This document shows, one piece after another, positions 9,810 through 16,754 of a stretch of 33,424 nucleotides of DNA. The notes under the pieces are model-generated. The model saw only the letters and a list, made by a program, of their open reading frames with translations, was not told the origin of the DNA and searched no databases. The DNA comes from an uncultured Prevotella sp. (GTDB lineage Bacteria; Bacteroidota; Bacteroidia; Bacteroidales; Bacteroidaceae): assembly GCA_946402275.1 (NCBI GenBank), contig CAMIVY010000031.1:1-33424 (forward strand). Reading direction: 5' to 3'. How positions within the stretch are numbered: the stretch's first letter is position 1; the number at the start of each line of letters is the position of its first letter. The position numbers and the translations under genes are program-made.

Positions 9810-9827
9810 ACAAAAATTTTAATTATT

Positions 9828-11606
9828 ATGTCAGAATTAACTAAGAAGGTCCAGCCATTACAGGACTTCAACTGGGATGAGTTTGAGAATGGCACAGTGG
9901 CAAACGTCAGCAAGGAAGAGCTTGACAAGGCGTATGATGAGACGCTGAACAAAGTAAGCGAGCATCAGGTTGTTGACGGAACCGTCATCAGCGTGGACAA
10001 GAAAGAGGTTGTAGTAAACATCGGCTACAAGAGCGACGGTATCATCCCCGCTTCCGAGTTCCGTTACAACCCCGACCTGAAGGCAGGCGACACCGTTGAG
10101 GTGTATGTAGAGAACGCTGAGGACAAGAAGGGTCAGCTCGTGTTGTCGCACAAGAAGGCCCGCATGTCAAAGAGCTGGGAGCGTGTGAACGCTGCACTCG
10201 AGGCTCAGGAGGTTATCACCGGTTACATCAAGTGCCGCACCAAGGGTGGTATGATTGTGGATGTATTTGGTATCGAGGCTTTCCTGCCCGGTTCTCAAAT
10301 CGATGTTCATCCCATACGCGACTACGACCAGTTCGTAGGCAAGACGATGGAGTTCAAGGTTGTTAAGATCAACCAGGAGTTCCGCAACGTTGTTGTATCT
10401 CACAAGGCACTCATCGAGCAGGAGCTCGAGGCTCAGAAGAAGGAGATTATCGGCAAGCTGGAGAAGGGTCAGATTCTCGAAGGTATCGTTAAGAACATCA
10501 CTTCTTACGGTGTATTCGTTGACCTGGGCGGTGTTGACGGACTCATCCACATCACCGACCTGTCTTGGGGCCGCGTAGATGATCCCCACAAGGTAGTAGA
10601 GCTCGACCAGAAGATCAATGTCGTAATCCTCGACTTCGACGACGAGAAGAAGCGCATTGCCCTCGGTCTGAAGCAGCTCACTCCTCATCCTTGGGATGCT
10701 CTGGATGCCGACCTGAAGGTTGGTGACCACGTGAAGGGTAAGGTAGTCGTTATCGCTGACTACGGTGCATTCGTTGAGATTCAGCCCGGTGTTGAAGGAC
10801 TCATCCACGTTTCAGAGATGTCATGGAGCCAGCACCTGCGTTCTGCCCAGGAGTTCCTGAAGGTAGGCGACGAGGTTGAGGCAGTCATCCTGACCCTGGA
10901 CCGCGACGAGCGCAAGATGTCTCTCGGTATCAAGCAGCTCAAGGAAGATCCCTGGGAGGCTATCGAGGTTAAGTATCCTGTTGGCAGCAAGCACACCGCC
11001 AAGGTTCGCAACTTCACCAACTTCGGTGTATTTGTTGAGCTCGAAGAGGGTGTTGACGGTCTGATTCACATCAGCGACCTCTCTTGGACTAAGAAGGTTA
11101 AGCATCCTTCAGAGTTCACTCAGGTAGGTGCACAGATTGACGTTATCGTTCTGGATATCGACAAGGAGAACCGTCGTCTCTCTCTCGGTCACAAGCAGCT
11201 CGAGGAGAATCCTTGGGATGTATTCGAGGAGAAGTACACCGTTGGTTCTATCCACGAGGGTAAGATTACCGAACTGCTCGAGAAGGGTGCCGTTGTATCA
11301 CTCGACAAGGATGTTGAGGGCTTCGCTACTCCAAAGCACCTCGTGAAGGAAGACGGTTCACAGGCCGTTCAGGGTGAGACACTTCCCTTCAAGGTTATCG
11401 AGTTCAACAAGGATTCTAAGCGCATCATCCTCTCTCACAGCCGCACCTTCGAGGATCCTCAGCGTGAGGAGAAGAAAGCTGCTGCCAAGAAGACCCGCGC
11501 TGCGAAGAGCGATGCTCCAAAGATTGAGAACGTTGCTGCCAGCACCACACTGGGCGACATCGACGTACTCGCTGAGCTGAAGGCAAAGATGGAGAAGGGC
11601 GAGTAA
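9828..11606 (+). CDS. rpsA: 30S ribosomal protein S1
   Basis: This RNA-binding ribosomal protein helps recruit mRNA to the 30S subunit. It has 592 residues with six S1 (OB-fold) repeats in a row, beginning around residues 48, 128, 215, 300, 387 and 474. Repeats 3-5 are the most canonical (GVFVDLGGVDGLIH-type motif). A Lys/Ala-rich stretch follows near 547-566 and then a short C-terminal tail. The start is an ATG after an A/T-rich stretch without a Shine-Dalgarno, usual for this phylum. It is monocistronic by context, with its own promoter and a terminator directly after. Confidence 0.97.
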   Translation: MSELTKKVQPLQDFNWDEFENGTVANVSKEELDKAYDETLNKVSEHQVVDGTVISVDKKEVVVNIGYKSDGIIPASEFRYNPDLKAGDTVEVYVENAEDKKGQLVLSHKKARMSKSWERVNAALEAQEVITGYIKCRTKGGMIVDVFGIEAFLPGSQIDVHPIRDYDQFVGKTMEFKVVKINQEFRNVVVSHKALIEQELEAQKKEIIGKLEKGQILEGIVKNITSYGVFVDLGGVDGLIHITDLSWGRVDDPHKVVELDQKINVVILDFDDEKKRIALGLKQLTPHPWDALDADLKVGDHVKGKVVVIADYGAFVEIQPGVEGLIHVSEMSWSQHLRSAQEFLKVGDEVEAVILTLDRDERKMSLGIKQLKEDPWEAIEVKYPVGSKHTAKVRNFTNFGVFVELEEGVDGLIHISDLSWTKKVKHPSEFTQVGAQIDVIVLDIDKENRRLSLGHKQLEENPWDVFEEKYTVGSIHEGKITELLEKGAVVSLDKDVEGFATPKHLVKEDGSQAVQGETLPFKVIEFNKDSKRIILSHSRTFEDPQREEKKAAAKKTRAAKSDAPKIENVAASTTLGDIDVLAELKAKMEKGE

Positions 11607-11630
11607 TCTCCCCCACTCCTTTAACAATAA

Positions 11631-11666
11631 AAGGCTGCTCTCGTCATTGAGAACAGCCTTTTTTGT
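11631..11666 (+). terminator. Intrinsic terminator of rpsA
   Basis: GGCTG-c-TCTC-GTCATT-GAGA-a-CAGCC forms a stem with one mismatch and is followed by TTTTTTG. It lies 25 bases after the rpsA stop. Confidence 0.85.
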
Positions 11667-11867
11667 TTATCAGGAATATTTCGCCCATTTCTTGTAGATT
11701 TGTTCTTTCGATGCTGACAGCAGAACTATTCTACTTTACTCCTTACCTCCTTACTCCTCAACTCCTTACTCAACTTGCGAAAGTTGAGTAAATGTATAAG
11801 TATCTGCCATCAAAAGTAGAAAAGATTTCAGTTCTGCGCATTTTCCGGGAGAAAATCCGTGGTTTTC
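11667..11867. other. Gene-free stretch with short repeats
   Basis: I see no gene here. Positions about 11738-11770 carry CTCCTTAC-like tandem repeats. They run into a perfect 11-bp hairpin, TTACTCAACTT-GCGA-AAGTTGAGTAA (11766-11791). The layout of short repeats beside a hairpin resembles the other repeat elements in this window. Confidence 0.6.
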
Positions 11868-11899
11868 TTTGGCAAATTGCGGGTGAATATGTATCTTCG
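11868..11899 (+). promoter_or_regulatory. Promoter of the peptide/lipoprotein operon
   Basis: TTTG (11868-11871), a 20-base spacer, then TATCTTCG (11892-11899), one base off the TAnnTTTG consensus. It lies 43 bases before the first short peptide gene. No clear terminator or promoter is seen inside 11943-15475, so the four genes are probably one transcript. Confidence 0.6.
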
Positions 11900-11942
11900 C
11901 AGGTAAAAAAAAAGATTTACCAATTATTTATACTAAACTAGC

Positions 11943-12062
11943 ATGAAGAAAAAACAATATGAGAAGCCATCCATCGAGGTGGTCGAGCTGAAACAAACGA
12001 GAATGCTCATGGCGAGCGGTGAAGTGGAGAACTACCAAATTGAACCTGAACGTGAGTGGTAA
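11943..12062 (+). CDS. Short KPS-EVVELK peptide, copy 1 (39 aa)
   Basis: A small ORF starts MKKKQYEKPSIEVVELKQ and ends in EPEREW. It closely matches the 43-residue ORF at 13750 over the first half (MKKK-YEKPS-EVVELKQ) and diverges in the second half. Strong conservation at the protein level in two positions, each just before a lipoprotein gene, supports real translation. It has no signal peptide. Short proteins of this look are common next to surface-protein genes in Bacteroidales, as I recall, but the function is unknown. Confidence 0.75.
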   Translation: MKKKQYEKPSIEVVELKQTRMLMASGEVENYQIEPEREW

Positions 12063-12086
12063 TAACGCACTAAAAACTAGATTAAG

Positions 12087-13739
12087 ATGAAAAAGACAAT
12101 GAGATATCTGAGCATGGCAGCCCTCGTATTCGTGGGTGCCATCGTGGCTGGCTGTTCAAACGACGACAACGACATCACCGGGTTCCAACAGCCCGAGCTT
12201 CCCAAAGACAACGTAGTGACGCTGACCACAACCATCAGCAGGGATGACGAGAATCCTACGCGCGCCCTTACCGAGAATGGCGTGAAGACATTCCAGGCAG
12301 GCGAAGAGATTGCCGTGGTGTATGACAAGACGGACAACACGAATGCCAGGGTTGTGGCAACGCTTACGGCCAGCGACATCTCGAACAATGGAAAATCGGC
12401 CCGAATTACGGTGACGATGACCAATCCCAAGACTGGCGGCGCCGTGAAGTATGTCTATCCCGCCTCAATGGCCTTGGGAGAATATGGGGAACAGGGTTTC
12501 GAAAATACCGACGCAATATTTTACGAACAGATTGGTACACTCAGCGGGATTGAAACCTACGTCGATTATGCCAGGTTTGAAGGCACCTTCAATGGCACAG
12601 AACTGCCTTCGGGCACATTGAAGAACCAACTGGCCATCTGCAAGTTCACCATCAAGGACGGCAATGGCACCGACATCACCAGCCAAGTCACCAAGCTGAC
12701 CATCAAGAACGGTCAAAACGTATATTATATCAACACCACACAGCAGGAGAAAATCTGGGTGGCCCTGAAGCCTATTACCTCGGGCAAAATCGACATCTAT
12801 GCCGCCAAAGGGTGGGCACTCCACAGAAAGACCGTCACCAGCAATACCACCCTTGCCGCCAATACGCTGACGCCCATCACCGTGACCGCCCCACTGGTGC
12901 CGGGCGCCCTTTCCGGACTCTTCACTATCAATGAAAGCCACGACCTGGCATATTTCTCGCAGGGTAATCTGCAGACCTCGTATAATAGCACCGACAAATG
13001 GAATAACTGGAAATTCGCTGATTACCAGCACGAATTCGTTAACAAAGAGACCATCAAAATAACTTATCCCGATGAGGGTGAAAAAATCGACCTCTTCGGC
13101 AGGAGTTCCTGGACTCATCCCGCTGGTTCAAACAATTACGGTATCGATGAGAGCAACGATGAGAGCGACTACTACGGTGATTTCCTCGACTGGAGCGAAG
13201 TCGATATCAAAAATGGCGGCGGCAGAAATAAATGGCACACGCCGAGCTTCGATGAAATGCATACCATTCTCTACGATCGTTATTGTAGAGTTCCCTTAGC
13301 AGGGAAACTCTGTCCCCGCTACATGAAAGCATATTTCCCACCTGACAATAACGGGATCCAAATAGCAGGCGTTGTCCTCTTACCTGACCATTTTGTCCCT
13401 CCCGCTCTTACAAAAACTTTCATCAGCGAGTCTGATATTAATGAGCCAAATACAGTCGGAGTAATGCTCGACTGGCAAGAGTGGGGCAAAATGGAGGCGG
13501 CCGGTGCCGTGTTCCTGCCTTGTGCAGGCTTACGCGAAAGGGAGCATGTGTATCTTAAACCCTTTGAATATCCTGCAGGTCGCTATTGGACATCCGCGAA
13601 TGGAAACGGTACTTATGGTGGGCAATGTTTGGAAATGGGCAAGAGAGAAAATGGAGACTACTTTTTTGGTATAAATACTTATTCCAGGTCTTATGGCTAT
13701 TCCGTCCGCCTGATCGGTCCCGGTTCTGCCAACCAGTGA
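12087..13739 (+). CDS. Fimbrillin-like lipoprotein with C-terminal FISUMP/lectin-like domain, copy 1
   Basis: A predicted surface or outer-membrane lipoprotein of 550 residues. The signal peptide ends at AGC with lipid-modified C23, followed by SNDDND. The region from about 45 to 270 looks like a Bacteroidales fimbrillin-type beta domain (TRAL near the start, SGKSARITVTMTNP-type strand, YVYPA). From about 275 the sequence (LSGLFTINESHDLAYFSQGNL ... AVFLPCAGLR ... YGYSVRLIG) resembles the Fibrobacter major paralogous domain / C-type-lectin-like fold. It is likely an adhesin or minor pilus component; ligand unknown. The start at 12087 follows the short peptide gene by 24 bases. The paralogue at 13910 has the same layout. 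Confidence 0.75.
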   Translation: MKKTMRYLSMAALVFVGAIVAGCSNDDNDITGFQQPELPKDNVVTLTTTISRDDENPTRALTENGVKTFQAGEEIAVVYDKTDNTNARVVATLTASDISNNGKSARITVTMTNPKTGGAVKYVYPASMALGEYGEQGFENTDAIFYEQIGTLSGIETYVDYARFEGTFNGTELPSGTLKNQLAICKFTIKDGNGTDITSQVTKLTIKNGQNVYYINTTQQEKIWVALKPITSGKIDIYAAKGWALHRKTVTSNTTLAANTLTPITVTAPLVPGALSGLFTINESHDLAYFSQGNLQTSYNSTDKWNNWKFADYQHEFVNKETIKITYPDEGEKIDLFGRSSWTHPAGSNNYGIDESNDESDYYGDFLDWSEVDIKNGGGRNKWHTPSFDEMHTILYDRYCRVPLAGKLCPRYMKAYFPPDNNGIQIAGVVLLPDHFVPPALTKTFISESDINEPNTVGVMLDWQEWGKMEAAGAVFLPCAGLREREHVYLKPFEYPAGRYWTSANGNGTYGGQCLEMGKRENGDYFFGINTYSRSYGYSVRLIGPGSANQ

Positions 13740-13749
13740 CACAACAAAC

Positions 13750-13881
13750 ATGAAGAAAAAAAAGTATGAGAAGCCATCCGTCGAGGTGGTTGAGTTGAAA
13801 CAACAGCCGACGCTGCTGGCTGGTAGCCAGGGCCAGGCCGGCGTAAAGAACTACAACTGGAATGAGTATGAAGAAGAGTAA
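13750..13881 (+). CDS. Short KPS-EVVELK peptide, copy 2 (43 aa)
   Basis: This is the paralogue of the 39-residue ORF at 11943: MKKKKYEKPSVEVVELKQ, then QPTLLAGSQGQAG, and an acidic tyrosine-rich end (NEYEEE). The N-terminal half is nearly identical between copies while the C-terminal half differs. It starts 10 bases after the first lipoprotein stop and ends 28 bases before the likely start of the second lipoprotein. Function unknown; a leader-plus-variable-tail layout is visible but no modification enzyme lies nearby. Confidence 0.75.
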   Translation: MKKKKYEKPSVEVVELKQQPTLLAGSQGQAGVKNYNWNEYEEE

Positions 13882-13909
13882 CGAACCCACTAAAACGAAG
13901 AAAGCAATT

Positions 13910-15475
13910 ATGAAGACAACGAAATATTTTCTGAGTATGGCTGCCCTCGCGTTGGTGGGCGCAACATTCACAGGCTGCTCCAGCGACGACAACATCACCG
14001 ACCAGCCGCAGCAGCCCGAGACTAAGAACAACGTAGTAACCCAGACCACCACTGTGGGCTTCGACGATGCTACCGGCACCACCCGCGCACTGGACATCAA
14101 CTACACGGCCAAGACACTTACGAAGACCTTTGCCGTTGGCGACCAGATAGCACTGAATTACAGAAATACGAGCAGCCAGCCTGCCAAAGCTGTGAGCAAG
14201 CCCCTCACCGCCAGCGACATCAGCGCCGACGGCAAGTCGGCCACTTTCACCTTCGAGCTGACCGACCCCAGAAAGTCGGGAACTGTAACCTACATTTATC
14301 CCGCAGCCATGGCCAGTGAGAACGGTTATAATTGGGACAATCTCAATACGCAGGACGGCACCCTTGCCTCCATCGCCAGCAACCTGGACGGTGCCCGGGG
14401 GGTCGGAATATGGAGCGGCGACGCTTTGCCTAGTGTTACTATGACGAACGGTGTTGCCATCATCGCCTACACCCTGAAGGATGAAACTGGCGCGAACGAC
14501 ATCACCAGCACCATCACGGGCATGACCATCAGCGATGGCTCCCACACTTATAATATCACAGGCAAGGATGCCGACGGCCACATCTACGCAGCCATCTGGC
14601 CGACGGATAATGCGAACATCGAGTACACCGCAACCGACGGCACGAAGAACTACACCAAGTCCGTGACTGGCAAGACCTACGAAACTGGGCAGTTCTATCA
14701 GGTAGGACTGAGGATGACGGAGGTGGTCGACCCCAATCAGCTTTCTGGTATATTCAGCGTAAGCTCTACGAAGAAGGTGAAATTCTCCAAGGGTAACCTG
14801 CGCTACGCATCGGGCACTTGGAGTTTCTTCGACAACCAGTATGACTATTACACAAGCTACAGCGAAGACGCATGGGATAAGTTCGGTTGGAGTACTTCCG
14901 CCACCACCTACGGTATGAATACTTCCACATCTAGTTCGACATATTCCGGCGACTTCGTGGATTGGGGCGCAACGATAGGCACAGGCTGGCGCACGCTGAC
15001 CAGCGCCGAGTGGCAGTGGATGCTCGGTCCATCGAGCAGTCCTGATCCTGGTACGAACTGCCGTACATCATCAACCGTGAACGGTACCGCCAATGCTCGC
15101 TTTGCCAAGGCTACCGTGAAAGGTAAACCAGGCATCATTATCTTCCCTGACACTTACACCCATCCTGATGGTGTCACCTTTCCTTCGAGCATCAATACGG
15201 CTAATGCAGCTTTTACAGTCAACAGCTATGGTGCCACTGCATGGAGTAAGATGATAACTGCCAGCTGTGTTTTCCTGCCCGCAGCGGGCCGCCGGAGTCA
15301 GGCGTCGGTCGACAATGCCGGCTCCTACGGCTACTACTGGTCGTCGTCGCCCGGCACTTCGAGTGTGGACTACGCCTACGGCGTGCTCTTCAATTCGGGC
15401 TATCTGGGTCCCGCGGGCGGCAGCAATCGCAGCTACGGGTTCTCGGTGCGCCTCGTTCGCGAGGTGACTGAATAG
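13910..15475 (+). CDS. Fimbrillin-like lipoprotein with C-terminal lectin-like domain, copy 2
   Basis: A predicted 521-residue surface lipoprotein. I chose ATG 13910 (MKTTKYFLSMAALALVG) because it gives a clean signal peptide ending TGC with C23. The frame stays open upstream to 13862, which would overlap the short peptide gene. The fimbrillin-type domain spans about 45-275. The C-terminal half (GIFSVSSTKKVKFSKGNL ... VFLPAAGRR ... GYYWSSSPG ... GFSVRLVRE) is a better FISUMP/C-type-lectin match than copy 1. The last 65 residues are unusually GC-rich. They resemble the variable domain of diversity-generating-retroelement targets, though no reverse transcriptase lies in the window. Confidence 0.75.
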   Translation: MKTTKYFLSMAALALVGATFTGCSSDDNITDQPQQPETKNNVVTQTTTVGFDDATGTTRALDINYTAKTLTKTFAVGDQIALNYRNTSSQPAKAVSKPLTASDISADGKSATFTFELTDPRKSGTVTYIYPAAMASENGYNWDNLNTQDGTLASIASNLDGARGVGIWSGDALPSVTMTNGVAIIAYTLKDETGANDITSTITGMTISDGSHTYNITGKDADGHIYAAIWPTDNANIEYTATDGTKNYTKSVTGKTYETGQFYQVGLRMTEVVDPNQLSGIFSVSSTKKVKFSKGNLRYASGTWSFFDNQYDYYTSYSEDAWDKFGWSTSATTYGMNTSTSSSTYSGDFVDWGATIGTGWRTLTSAEWQWMLGPSSSPDPGTNCRTSSTVNGTANARFAKATVKGKPGIIIFPDTYTHPDGVTFPSSINTANAAFTVNSYGATAWSKMITASCVFLPAAGRRSQASVDNAGSYGYYWSSSPGTSSVDYAYGVLFNSGYLGPAGGSNRSYGFSVRLVREVTE

Positions 15476-15481
15476 AAATTA

Positions 15482-15550
15482 CCTATTCCCGGGGGTCTTG
15501 TGGTGACCGCAAGGTCTTCCCAAGACCCCCGCCAAACACACGGGAACAGG
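15482..15550 (+). repeat. Three-tier stem-loop after the second lipoprotein
   Basis: Nested inverted repeats form an outer stem CCTATTCCC/GGGAACAGG (one mismatch) and a middle stem GGGGGTCTTG/CAAGACCCCC (perfect, 10 bp). The apical stem is GACC-GCAA-GGTC with a GNRA-type loop. There is no T-run directly after it; a separate terminator follows 22 bases later. It could be an RNA stability element, a cruciform-type recognition site or a recombination site. Confidence 0.8.
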
Positions 15551-15609
15551 CACTCTGTGCGATTAATACAGAGCCTCCTCCTGCGGAAATGCAGCGGGGA
15601 GGCTTTTTT
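15537..15609 (+). repeat. Direct repeat A, upstream copy flanking the toxin-antitoxin pair
   Basis: This region pairs with 16266-16339. From 15555 the two copies match in 54 of 55 bases, and shorter identity (CACACGGG) extends further left. The unit contains a small inverted repeat CTCTG/CAGAG and then a terminator hairpin. Confidence 0.85.
15573..15609 (+). terminator. Intrinsic terminator after the lipoprotein operon
   Basis: GCCTCCTCCTGC - GGAAAT - GCAGCGGGGAGGC forms a 12-bp stem with one bulge and is followed by six T. It ends the peptide/lipoprotein transcript. Confidence 0.85.
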
Positions 15610-15652
15610 GTCGCACAGATTCCACAGATCTCACGGATTTTTGTGCCATAGG

Positions 15653-15684
15653 TTTGGCGGTGTTAGATATTATTCGTATCTTTG
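15653..15684 (+). promoter_or_regulatory. Promoter of the toxin-antitoxin operon
   Basis: TTTG (15653-15656), exactly 20 bases, then TATCTTTG (15677-15684). This is an almost ideal Bacteroidetes promoter with a start near 15687, about 20 bases before the antitoxin ATG. CGATACGAT-like sequence after it could be the autorepression site. Confidence 0.75.
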
Positions 15685-15705
15685 CACCCGTAAAACGATA
15701 CGATT

Positions 15706-15930
15706 ATGACAGCAATTACCATCAACATCCCCAACCACGAGGTCAACTTCTTCAAGAAGATTGTGACAAAGATGGGCTGGACGTACAGCGTGAACGACGT
15801 GGTGCGCCCAGCAGCCACGCCAAAGGAAAAGACGCTGGCCAAGGTGGATCACGCTTTAGCTCAGCTACGCCAAATGAAGGAGGGGCAACTGCAGGGCATT
15901 AACGCGGAGGAACTGCTCAATGAACTGTAA
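15706..15930 (+). CDS. Type II antitoxin (74 aa)
   Basis: A small protein that should bind and neutralise the toxin encoded directly downstream and repress its own promoter. The N-terminal MTAITINIPNHEVNFFKKIV looks like the beta strand plus helix of a ribbon-helix-helix or related dimer. The C-terminal half is helical and charged (KEKTLAKVDHALAQL), fitting a toxin-wrapping tail. It overlaps the toxin gene by 11 bases, the usual coupled arrangement. The exact family is uncertain. Confidence 0.75.
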   Translation: MTAITINIPNHEVNFFKKIVTKMGWTYSVNDVVRPAATPKEKTLAKVDHALAQLRQMKEGQLQGINAEELLNEL

Positions 15931-16261
15931 GATAGAGGCCACGCCAGACTTTGCCCGCGAGCTGAAACATCTCGCTAAGCGCTATCCCTCGATGAAGGAC
16001 GACTATCGTGACTTCCTCGATGCGCTGCGCAAGTCGCCGCTTCAAGGTGAACCTCTTGGCAAGCACCTGCGCAAAGTACGCTTCCCCATCGCTTCGAAAG
16101 TAAAGGGCAAAAGCGGCGGTGCAAGGGTCATCACTCACACCGTGCTCGTAGAAACCGACGGTGTCGACATCACGCTCGTCACCATCTACGACAAGTCCGA
16201 CCAGGCTAGCATTTCCAACCGCGAGTTGAAGCTATTGATAAAGAGGAACGGACTCGAATAG
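15920..16261 (+). CDS. RelE/ParE-type toxin (113 aa)
   Basis: A predicted type II toxin of the RelE/ParE superfamily. ATPDFARELKHLAKRYPSMKDDYRDF is the typical N-terminal helical hairpin. GKHLRKVRFPI, the K/R-rich GKSGGARVITH strand, TLVTIYDKSDQ and the basic C-terminus follow the family pattern. RelE members cleave mRNA on the ribosome and ParE members poison gyrase; this sequence does not settle which. The antitoxin is directly upstream. The pair is framed by near-identical repeats with terminators, so it looks like a self-contained cassette. Confidence 0.85.
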   Translation: MNCKIEATPDFARELKHLAKRYPSMKDDYRDFLDALRKSPLQGEPLGKHLRKVRFPIASKVKGKSGGARVITHTVLVETDGVDITLVTIYDKSDQASISNRELKLLIKRNGLE

Positions 16262-16265
16262 AGTG

Positions 16266-16339
16266 CACACGGGCATAGCCCCCCCTGTGCGATTAATACA
16301 GAGCCTCCTCCTGCAGAAATGCAGCGGGGAGGCTTTTTT
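16266..16339 (+). repeat. Direct repeat A, downstream copy
   Basis: This is the second copy of the unit at 15537-15609, 730 bases apart over the well-conserved part and with a single mismatch in the last 55 bases. Together they bracket the toxin-antitoxin operon. Confidence 0.85.
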
Positions 16340-16340
16340 T
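16303..16340 (+). terminator. Intrinsic terminator after the toxin gene
   Basis: GCCTCCTCCTGC - AGAAAT - GCAGCGGGGAGGC is followed by seven T. It has the same stem as the terminator before the module. Confidence 0.85.
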
Positions 16341-16388
16341 GCGCGAGGATTAAAGTTTTGTGTAAAAAAATTATAAAATCGGAAGGTG

Positions 16389-16422
16389 TTTGGACGTGTT
16401 TGTCGATTTTTTTATAACTTTG
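16389..16422 (+). promoter_or_regulatory. Candidate promoter before the 42-bp array
   Basis: TTTG (16389-16392) and TAACTTTG (16415-16422) with a 22-base spacer. It would transcribe a very short ORF, the repeat array and the gene at 16755. Confidence 0.5.
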
Positions 16423-16459
16423 CGTTCAGAGATTTTAAACATGGCAGAAAGGAGAGGTG

Positions 16460-16537
16460 ATGAAGAACATGTCGGACCATCAAAACAGCGAGCGGCCTCC
16501 GCCGGAAATCGGAGGGAATGACGGTTTGACAGTCTGA
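16460..16537 (+). CDS. Possible very short ORF (25 aa) before the repeat array
   Basis: ATG 16460 follows AAGGAGAGG, an unusually good Shine-Dalgarno for this phylum. It reads MKNMSDHQNSERPPPEIGGN and stops just inside the first array unit. An overlapping ORF from ATG 16441 ends at 16521, directly before the array. Either could be a leader peptide or chance; there is no homology I recognise. Confidence 0.25.
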   Translation: MKNMSDHQNSERPPPEIGGNDGLTV

Positions 16538-16713
16538 CAAAGTCTTCCCGCGACCCTTGGCAGCGGTTTGACAGTCTGACAAAGTCTTCCCACGACCCTC
16601 GGCAACGGTTTGACAGTCTGACAAAGTCTTCCCGAGACCCTCGGCAGCGGTTTGACAGTCTGACAAAGTCTTCCCGCGACCCTCGGCAGCGGTTTGACAG
16701 TCTGACAAAGTCT
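16522..16713 (+). repeat. 42-bp tandem repeat array, four full copies plus one partial
   Basis: Units start at 16522, 16564, 16606, 16648 and 16690 with only a few substitutions. Each carries the near-palindrome TTTGACAG-T-CTGACAAA followed by GTCTTCCCGCGACC. The last copy ends in a run of eight T. There are no variable spacers, so it is not a CRISPR. The position just before a gene suggests a protein-binding array, or repeated hairpins in the transcript. Confidence 0.9.
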
Positions 16714-16754
16714 TTTTTTTATTCTAATATATGTATAACCAAAAATCTAAGAGT

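Noticed and set aside
13697..14581. Minus-strand ORF of 294 residues antisense to the second lipoprotein
   Set aside because: It is a shadow of a real gene: low-complexity composition, no promoter, no family resemblance, and it crosses two real genes.
15537..16340. Integron cassette with attC sites
   Set aside because: The repeats lack the GTTRRRY core sites and there is no integrase; they read as terminators.
16412..16708. Minus-strand ORF of 98 residues with SDCQTAAEGRGKT repeats
   Set aside because: It exists only because the 42-bp array has no stop in that frame; it starts at TTG in the array, has no promoter, and its non-repeat end matches nothing I recognise.
16522..16713. Possible CRISPR array
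   Set aside because: The units are contiguous and nearly identical over all 42 bases, with no variable spacers and no cas genes.
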